A stretch of 64,000 bases of DNA, taken from Bromus sterilis. Taxonomy: Eukaryota > Streptophyta > Magnoliopsida > Poales > Poaceae. Position numbers and translations under genes: made by a program. Shown one piece after another: positions 56,192 through 64,000 of this stretch; position 1 is the stretch's first letter; each line of letters starts with the position of its first letter. Under the pieces are notes generated by a model. It searched no databases and had not been told where the DNA came from. It saw nothing but the letters and a program-made list of their open reading frames with translations. Where the stretch lies: assembly GCA_950022295.1 (NCBI GenBank), contig OX465598.1, positions 68,928,001-68,992,000 on the forward strand. The letters are read 5' to 3'.

Positions 56192-56273
56192 CTCCTTCCG
56201 TTCCTAATTAGTTGACTTACATTTGTATACCTATGTATACAAAAGGAAGTCAACTAATTTGGAACGAAGGGAG
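56192..56273. mobile_element. Stowaway-type MITE
   Basis: 82 bp, bounded by TA on each side, with terminal repeats CTCCTTCCGTTCC / GGAACGAAGGGAG. The inner arms also pair (AATTAGTTGACTT / AAGTCAACTAATT), so almost the whole unit folds into one hairpin. CTCCCTCCGT-type ends define Stowaway/Mariner MITEs. Confidence 0.93.
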
Positions 56274-56871
56274 TACGTACTTGGTTCGAGTCACTTCGCA
56301 TAATTCATGGTTAGACCCTTGCATTGAGTGGCTACTTTTGAAATGATCGAATCAGTTGACTAGAAGGCATATAAAATAGGTTTTCTAGATGTATAACTAG
56401 ATGAGAACGAGTGCGGGTATTCTGCACCTGGGCTTAGATGAACCTTAGTATGTGCAAAACAAATATTTTAAATAGTAAAATAATTCAAAAAAACTGATTT
56501 TTTTGCAACAACATCTGTCTTGCAAACTCGCTTCCGTAACAATGTCTATGTTGCAAAAAAACATTAAAAAATCACAAATTTTTTGCAACATCATTCGTAT
56601 TGCAAAAATCCTCAGCAGAGATCAAGGAGCAATTAACGATTCGGTTTCCAATTATGGCCATAACAAGCAACTGTCAGGAACAAATCGGGCTACCCCGCGT
56701 GACAGACGCACGACTGCCTCCTCCGGCCCCACTCGCATTGATGAGCGTCGTCCCGTCACATCCTCTGCCGCCACCACCCTCGCCCCCAACGCCTCGATAC
56801 TTGCCCGACTCACTACACACTCCACCATCCCCTCCGGCAGAGAAAACCCCAACCTTGCTCTCATCGACGCC
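56274..56871 (+). other. Region upstream of LINE ORF1
   Basis: 56274-56640 is AT-rich and unassigned. 56640-56871 is GC-rich and probably the LINE 5' UTR; open frames through it are overlapping and unlike known proteins. The exact LINE 5' end is not seen. Confidence 0.4.
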
Positions 56872-59112
56872 ATGGCGTCCTTCCCTTTCGATCCCACTCC
56901 ATTCATCCCCGATGGATGTCAGGCCATTGAAGTCCAGGGGAGGCGGGCAAGGTGCAGGGTGATTCATGGACCCCCACCATCTCCAACGAAGATTTGGCCA
57001 TCGTCACTGTCATCCCCATGCCGGCAGGTCAGGTTCACTTTACTAATCTTCGAGGTATTCTCCAAGAGTTCTTTGATATCAGGCGCACGAGAATCACTAG
57101 TATCACGAAATGCCCTTTTGGCCAAGCTTTCGTCAGATTTGAGAGTGTGACAGATAGGGATTCATACATCAATCGTAGCCCTCTCCCTTTCGAAGATGTT
57201 CAACTTGTTTTTCCAGAAACACAATGAGGGGCTGAATTGGAGAAGCTATAACATGAACAGAGAAGTTTGGATCCTGATAATTGGTTTCCCGGCAGACCTG
57301 AGGAATTTGCATGAGATTAATCATGCTACTGCTACTTTTGGCAAGTTTCTAGTTTGGGACAAGGTCAAAACATCTGACGCTGCCATTGTTATCAAGGTTA
57401 GGGTTGTTGCATTGGAAGATATCCCTGCTAGTGTGGTAGTGTCTGGTGCTAATAATCCCATGGGCGAGTCCTGGACCTGCCCCATTGTGATTATTCAGGA
57501 TGAACTATTGGGGGGCCCTGCTGCTGATGAGGAACCCATCCCTGAAGATGGAAATCCACACCCCAGACCTGCTGAAGAATTCCACCACCCCAATCAAGAC
57601 ATTGTTGTGGGAACGGCCCCATTTCATCTTGTTCAGGCAAATGGTGATAACATGGAAGAGAATGCTGAAGAATGGGGCCACTGGGCCATGCCTCTTCCCC
57701 CTGCAGAACAAGTACAAGAGATGCATGCAGGTGCTTTCCTGGAACTGAATGATCTTCTTGGACCACAAGACATGGAAGCTCTGAACCAATTGGGCTCTGA
57801 CAGTGAGGCCACAATATCTGTAGAACACAGCATAGACAACAACAACACTGACATATCAAATGAGGGACCACTGAACCTTATGGACTCTGAAGAGATACAG
57901 CCTATTCAGGATCACATTGCTGCACGTGAAATCATCTTTGAGATTGCACAGAATAACATTGACCTGAATATTCCTACAACTGTGAATTTGGATGAATTTA
58001 ATGATGATCTGAATTACACCATGCTAAGTCTAGCTGGTATCAATGTTCCACCCATCAGAGAGAAAACTGACACCCCTCCAACAATGACCTTTCCTGTTGC
58101 TGATAAGGAACAACACATATCAGAATTTGCACTATCTCTGGCACCACCTGAGGTACTCCATGCTGATCACAATGATGGAAGAGATAACCAGGAGCACATG
58201 CAGCAATTCAGGATCCCTTCCACCCATTCTGCTTTCACCCCTGTCATTTGTGCCTTTACTGTGGATACCACCTCTACTGCTAGTTTGGACACACCTTCTC
58301 TGGAGAATATTGTACCTCCTACTGTACCAAGCCCCTGCAAGGTACACACACCTACCAGTGATTCAGTCATGAATGAACCTGCAAGGACTGAAAACCAACT
58401 GTCTGCACTTGATGTTTCACATACTGATATGCACCCAGAGATTGAGCAACAAATTCAAATGACAGTCAATACAACTGACAATGTAGAGAAAACTCAGAAG
58501 AAGGATATTGATGGGGATGATTTGCATACTGAGGAATCTTCACAGGAAGGTACCAGTTTGTCTGCCCCCCCAGGTTTTATTACTTTTGCCCTACTGTCAC
58601 CTGATAATTTTGAATGGTGTAAATCTCTATTGGAATCTCAAATATGGAAAATCATCACTGAGGAATATGACAATGAGAAAGTTATCCCATTTGCTATTCC
58701 TAATGCATGCCCACATGATCAGTTACCTGCATGCACTTCACAGGTCAGTGAAGAGGAGGAGGGAGAGGCCAGTGCACACAGAGAGGGAGAGGTGACACCA
58801 AGCAAAGATGTTGTGGTCCAATATCATAGGAAAAGAAGGGGGAAGGCACCAGTTGTTGAGACAGAGGTAAGAAGAAGTTGCAGAATTCAGAAAATTAACA
58901 TGGGCTTTAAACAGAAAACATGTGACAAAATCAATTGTTTCTCTTGTTCTGTATCATTGCCTGATATTGCACCCAAAATAATTAAAAACCTATCTGTTTC
59001 CTTCTGCAAGATGGCTGAAAAGGATTGCACTGAGGAGATGTTGCACCAGAACAAGAAGAAGAAAGCTGGCAAACCCAGCAAAAAGCAGGGAGGCGGCAAG
59101 GACCTGGAATAA
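56872..59112 (+). pseudogene. LINE ORF1 (RNA-binding/DUF4283-like, acidic middle), two frame shifts near N-terminus
   Basis: Begins MASFPFDPTPFIPDG at 56872. It shifts frame near 56970 and again near 57224, and is then open for 638 codons to TAA at 59110. The N-terminal part looks like the DUF4283/RRM-like domain of plant LINE ORF1 (VHFTNLRGILQEFFDIRR, CPFGQAFVRF; then NREVWILIIGFPADLRN). The middle is long, acidic and rich in Thr/Asn/Pro. The C-terminus is basic (VRRSCRIQKINMGFKQK, KKKKAGKPSKKQGGGK). ORF1 proteins coat LINE RNA and act as chaperones. No CCHC knuckle seen. The two shifts are one- or two-base changes. Confidence 0.75.
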
Positions 59113-59392
59113 TAGGATGTCCTATCCAGGATACAGTAGCCCTAGTCTACCTATTTTGCTATGATGATAACTCTCATGTATGAACGTTGGATGTGGCCTT
59201 GGGCCAAATCATGTGGACCTGTTTGCTTTCAGTGGCTACCTGTAATAGATACTTATTATGACTCCTTCCACAGATACATTCTCTCTATTTCATTTGCAAT
59301 GTTTCCACTGCTCTGCTCCTCTGTTTGTTTTGAGTTTCATTCCTGCCTCCTGTTGAGCTCACAAGATTTCAGATTCAGAAACTACATTCTAA
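59113..59392 (+). other. LINE inter-ORF spacer
   Basis: 280 bp between ORF1 stop and ORF2 start; no gene. Confidence 0.6.
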
Positions 59393-59879
59393 ATGAATAA
59401 CAAACATTGGAACATTCTAAACTGGAACATCAGAGGTATCAATGGTTCTGCTAAATGGCTGGCACTGAGAAACAAGATCAATGAGGCTGACTGTGACATT
59501 GTCTGTATTCAAGATACCAAAAGAGAAGATTTTGATGGCAGATACTTGTTCAGTTTCTGTCCTAGAAAACTCAATACATTTGATTACATTCCTTCTATTG
59601 GGGCTTCTGGTGGCATCATTACTATTTGGAATGATAATTTATTTGCAGGTGAAACTCTCTTCAAAAATGAAATATTCCATTTCCATCAGATTCACAAGAA
59701 AACAAATAGGAGACAGTTGGATATTAACAAACATATATGGTCCATGCCAAGATGACAGAAGACATGATTTCATTCAATGGTTTCAAAATATTGATATGCC
59801 TGAAGCCACTAGATGGATGATCTTGGGAGATTTCAATTATATCAGATATCCTCACAACAGAAATATTCAAAGTGGTAAT
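59393..59879 (+). pseudogene. LINE ORF2, endonuclease start, truncated
   Basis: ATG at 59393 then ILNWNIRGINGSAKW, the EEP/apurinic endonuclease start with its catalytic Asn. Then IVCIQDTKRE (relatives have Q-E-T-K; here Glu is Asp), ASGGIITIWN, a frame shift near 59700, and LTNIYGPCQDD and MILGDFNYIR in the next frame, containing the D-x-N of the active site. It is cut at 59880 by insertion of the family X LTR; RT is outside the window. Confidence 0.87.
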
Positions 59880-61522
59880 TGATACGTCCAAAACGTATCT
59901 GTAATTTCTGCTTGCTCCATGCCTCTTTTGTGTGATATTGCTATGATATTGATGAACTTCCATACACTTTTGATCATATTTGGACTAACCTATTAACTCA
60001 GTGCACCCGAGTGCCAGTTCCTGTTTTTTGCTGTTTTTCTATTTCAGGTTTCCCCCATATAAAAAGTGCTCCAAAAATTCGGGAAAAATACAATAAAAAA
60101 ATCAGCGTACAGGAAGCTTCGGGAATCACCGAGGGGGGGGCAGAGGGGACCCACCAGGGCCCCAGGCGCCCTCCCGGCGCGCCCTAGGGTGGGGCCGCGC
60201 CAGGGGGCGCCTGGACCCCTGGTGGCCCCCCTGTCTGCCCCCATTTAGGTATTTATTCCCCGTGACGCAAAAAAACCCCAGACGGGAACCCTTTTTCGCG
60301 ATCTCTCCTCTGTTCCGCCGCCGCCGCGCTTCCAAGATCGGGAGCACCAGAAGACCTCTTCTCGGCACCCTACCGGAGGGAGGAACCACCTCCGGGAGCT
60401 TCTCCACCACCATGGATGCTTCCCGGATGAACCGTGAGTAGTCCATCTTGAACCATGGGTCTATGATCAGTAGCTATGTGATGTTCTCCTTCCCTCTTTG
60501 TTCTTCATGGATTAGACCTCGTGAGCTGCCCTACATGATCGAGGCACTTATGTAATATTTATGTTGTTGCTATGCTGAGTTTGCTGGGATCCGATGGATT
60601 ATGAGATTATGTTCAGATTGTGTTTGAGTAATATATTTGATTCTCCTCTTTTATATTTATGTTCTAAAGTAATTCTTGCATGTTCTCCGTTGCTGTTTAT
60701 TGCTTTGGCCAAGTAGTAGGTAGTGACTCCAAGAGGGAGCGTTATGCATGATTGTGGGTTCATGCCCCCTGATGACTAGCTTGAGTGACAGAAACATGAG
60801 TCTAGGGGATGTGTTGTTGCCACAAGGGGAAAAACAACGGTGCTTGTACCTGCGGGTGCAAGGATTATTTACTTTACGCAAAGTTCTTTAATGAAGTTGT
60901 CTGTTGCTTTGAGTTTACACTTTGGGTGGGATTCGCAACTTAATACCAGCGAGATGTTCTGGATAGATATCTCAAGGTGGATGATTAGTAGGTAGATGCA
61001 GATGTATTTCAGTCTACTTGACTTGGCGTACCGCCCAAGCTTTTGACCCTCTTCCTTTCTTTATAGCATAATTAGCATTGGTTTGCGCCCATAATCCTGT
61101 CAATTGCCCATCTGTAATTTTTTTACCTCGCATGGCTATTTTATCGTCTTTTGGGAGAGAGACATCACTAGTGAACATCATAGGAACCCGGTCCATATTT
61201 CCAATACTGTTTGCACCCACTATCAATTTATTGCTTTATTTAATTTTCTGTTGCTATCACTATCATTATTATCCCGTGTGTTTTATCCTTTGTAAACAAC
61301 AAGGCCGGAGGGATTGACAACCTCTCTGTACTCGTTGGGAGCAAAGCTATCTGTTGTGTGTGCAGGTCCAGGTGAAGTAAGCAACCTCGGTTGTGAACGG
61401 CGCCATTGTTCACTTTTCCACCTACTTGTCGATCTTGGAGTCCTACTGGTTCGATCTCAACCTTGGTATCTTTGCCAAGGGAAATTGCCGCTATCTACAT
61501 CTCAACCTTCCACTTTGGGTAA
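59880..61522 (+). repeat. Family X LTR, left arm of inverted pair
   Basis: Starts TGATACGTCC inside LINE ORF2 after GTAAT. Contains a GC-rich leader (60120-60240) and a TTTATT-type promoter region near 60250. The last ~32 bp of the LTR are missing because the right-arm LTR inserted there (after GGTAA, 61518-61522). Solo LTR or 5' LTR; cannot be decided. Confidence 0.85.
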
Positions 61523-63198
61523 TGATACACGAGATAACTTCTCGCCCTCGTTGGTTACCCCAAGTGGAAGGTGAGATGTAGCGTAACGGCAAGTTTCCCT
61601 CGGTGAAGATACCGAGGTTTTAAGATTGTCTCCAGTAGGACTCCAAGGTCGACAAGTAGGTGGTTCGGCAAGTGAGGCGTCGTTTGAAGATAATCACTTG
61701 CTTCTCCTGGACCTGCACACACACAGATAGCTTTGCTCCCAAAGAGTTTAGAGGAGTTGTCAATCCCTCCGGCCTTGTTGTTTACAAAGGATAAAACGCA
61801 CAGGATAATAATAATAGATAGTGATAGCTACGAAAAAGTGAATACTGAAAGTAAATTAAAGGTGTAAACAATGATGGGTATATGGACCGGGGTCCCATGA
61901 TGTTCACTAGTGATGTCTCTCTCCCAAAAGCCGATAAAATAGCCATGCGAGGTAAACAAATTACAACTGGGCAATTGACAGGATTATGTGCGCAAACCAA
62001 TGCTAATTATGCAAAACAGAAAGGAAGAGGCTCAAAAGCACGGGCAGTACGCCAAGACAATTAGACCGAAATCCATCTGCATCTACCCACTAATCATCCA
62101 CCTTGAGATATCTATCCAGAACATCTCGCTGGTATTAAGTTGTGAATCCCACCAAAAGTGTAAACTCAAAGAAACGGACAACTGCATTAAAGAACTTTGC
62201 GTAAAGTAAACAATCCTTGCATCCGCAAGTACAAGCACTGTTGTTTTCCCCCCTTGTGGCAACATCACATCCCCTAGACTCATGTTTCTGTCACTCAAGC
62301 TAGTCATCGGGGGGCATGAACCCACAATCATGCATAACGCTCCCTCTTGGAGGCACTACCTACTACTTGGCCAAAGCAATAAACAGCAACGGAGAACATG
62401 CAAGAGTTACTCAAGAACATAAATATAAAAGAAGAGAATCAAATATATAACTCAATCAAAATCTGAACATAATCTCATAATCCATCGGATCCCAACAAAC
62501 TCAACATAGCAACAGCAGAAAGATTACATATGTGCCTCGATCATGTAGGCCAACTCACGAGGTCTAATCCATGAAGAACAAACAGGGGAGGAGAACATCA
62601 CATAACTACTAATCATGGACCCATGGTCCAAGGTGGACTACTCACGGTTCATCCAGGAAGCATCCATGGTGGTGGAGAAGCTCCCGGAGGTGATTCCTCC
62701 CTCCGGCAGGGTGCCGGGAAGAGGTCTTCTGGTTCTCCCGATCTTGGAAGCGCGGCGGCGGCGGAACAGAGGAGAGATCGCGAAAAAGGGTTCCATCCCC
62801 GAGGGTTTCTCGTCACGGGGAATAAATAGGAAAAATGGGGCAGCCAGAGGTGGGCCTTGGGCTCCAGGCGCCCCCCTGGCGCGGCCAGGGGTGGGGCCGC
62901 GCCCACTGGCCGCCTGGGGGCCCCCTGGCTCCCCTCTGGCCCCTCTCGGGCTTTTCTCGAAGCTTCCGGTACGCTGATTTTTCCTATATTTTTCCCAGAA
63001 TTTTTCTGGTACTTTTAATAAGGGGGAAACCTGAAATAGAAAAACAACAGAAAACAGGAACTGGCACTGGGGTGCACTGAGATAATAGGTTAGTCCAAAT
63101 ATGATCAAAAGTGTATGGAAGTTCATCAATATCATAGCAATATCACACAAAAGAGGCATGGAGCAAGCAGAAATTATAGATACGTTTTGGACGTATCA
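61523..63198 (-). repeat. Family X 3' LTR, right arm of inverted pair
   Basis: On the minus strand runs TGATACGTCC (63198) to ...TCTCGTGTATCA (61523), 1676 bp. Preceded on that strand by a polypurine tract and element-internal sequence, so it is the 3' LTR of a minus-strand element that continues past the window end. About 90% similar to the left arm by eye, best near the outer ends. Confidence 0.87.
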
Positions 63199-63215
63199 AC
63201 ATCCCCAAGCTTAAT
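63199..63215 (-). promoter_or_regulatory. Family X polypurine tract
   Basis: Minus strand TTAAGCTTGGGGATGT directly before the LTR; the same motif lies at 3233-3248 for the plus-strand copy. Confidence 0.8.
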
Positions 63216-64000
63216 TCCTGCTCGTCCTCGAGTAGGTAAATGATAACAAGCATAATTTCTGTGGTGACATGCTAACAACCATATAAGAACTTTGTAAGTA
63301 AAGCAATCAAAGCATGCAATTCAATTCAAGTCATAACAGGAAATAGTCTATATCTAGTATTGAAATAAGCAACATAAGAACATAAAGGTGCAAGAGCTCT
63401 CGCTGTCCGTGACTCAAATGTCTCCAAATGGTGTTTGCGTGCAAGAAAGGGGATAGGGATATACGATAAAAAGTATTTTTATTGTTGAGAACTCAATCTA
63501 CTAAAGTGTCACACTTGGTCTTCTTTAGAATCTTATCTTGACTCACCCCCAGACCACTAGCCAGGTACAAGTCAAACTGATCCACTCCTTTTCGACATTT
63601 TGAGCACTCATGCAATGGATGAGAGTAAGAAAGAAGGTTGACACTTAGGATGGCAAAGAGAGAATAAGGTGGAGGACGAAGACAAAAAAATGTGTGAAAG
63701 GCTCACATCAATGAGGACAATCATAGGCGAGAGAAAGCCAGATGATAGATATGATGTGAGGAGTAGGGATTGCCATGCACGGATGCACATGTGAGCTAAA
63801 AGCTCTCCAATGGAACTAGTGGGGGTGCATCCAACTTGCTTGCTCAAGAAGACCTAGAGCTCATTTGAGGAGGCTCATCATTGGAATATACAAGCCAAGT
63901 TCTATAGTGTGAAGGTCCCCACATAGTTATATGCATGAGTGATAATCTCTATGGAGTACAAGATACAAGATGGAGTACGAGTGTGGATCCTCTCAAAAAG
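63216..64000 (-). mobile_element. Family X internal 3' non-coding region
   Basis: Matches 2460-3232 on the opposite strand (for example the TGGATGCACCCCCACTAGTT block). No coding frame supported. Continues beyond the window. Confidence 0.85.

Noticed and set aside
61882..62331. Small ORFs inside the inverted LTR pair
   Set aside because: The same peptides appear in mirrored form in the other arm (61014-61226), so they are LTR sequence.
1..64000. A new defence, biosynthetic or toxin system
   Set aside because: No cluster of enzymes, no prokaryote-type operon and no immune-receptor motifs were seen; the only intact host gene is a common GH35 enzyme.

Overview
This is a piece of grass nuclear genome. 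A Triticeae species (wheat, Aegilops or barley) is most likely, judged from the retrotransposon families, the split plant gene and the absence of any bacterial-type gene organisation. The only gene I accept as an ordinary host gene is a 13-exon plant beta-galactosidase (GH35) on the minus strand at 50431-53853. Its splice sites are all GT-AG, its reading phase is unbroken, and both catalytic glutamates are present. Nearly everything else is transposable-element DNA, nested several layers deep.

Left edge (1-6210). A minus-strand Athila-like Gypsy remnant (1-1060, LTR fused by deletion to pol) sits inside the 3' non-coding part of a second Gypsy element (family X; 3' LTR 3249-4812). That element ended in a Copia gag/protease region (4813-6210).

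Nested block (6211-40840). The Copia remnant is interrupted by a very long minus-strand LTR ('O', 6211-7164 plus 35294-39165) and its internal 3' end (39166-40840). Inside O sits a 28-kb minus-strand Tekay/Del-type chromovirus (G1, 7165-35293, target duplication GCTAT). G1 carries a complete Athila-lineage element (G2, 14846-25130, duplication GCGGT) inside gag. It also carries a Cassandra TRIM with 5S-rRNA-like LTRs (28085-32871, duplication TCGAG) inside its 5' LTR. The Cassandra is itself split by a 4.1-kb solo LTR (28522-32615, duplication CGGCC). The insertion order can be read directly from these duplications: Copia, then O, then G1, then Cassandra, then the solo LTR, with G2 a separate insertion into G1.

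Right of the block (40841-50430). A plus-strand Tat-lineage Gypsy element (G4) with a second RNase H domain breaks off inside integrase at a short filler-like duplication. It is followed by small DNA-transposon and SINE remnants. After the beta-galactosidase gene come a 109-bp SINE-like insertion with perfect 18-bp target duplications, a LINE ORF2 tail between 220-bp direct repeats, a Stowaway MITE, and a LINE with a long ORF1 and the start of its endonuclease (56872-59879). Two family-X LTRs then lie tail to tail as an almost spacer-free inverted repeat (59880-63198), followed by family-X internal sequence to the end.

All long retroelement reading frames are broken. The breaks are mostly single-base deletions and stop codons of the types TGG to TAG, CAR to TAR and CGA to TGA, as expected from decay of methylated cytosines. 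I found no operon, CRISPR array, RNA gene or clearly new defence-like system. The most unusual items are the Cassandra/solo-LTR nest, the intact 268-codon ORF ahead of gag in G1 with a four-copy spaced repeat beside it, the C-terminal extra ORF of G2, and the inverted LTR pair.
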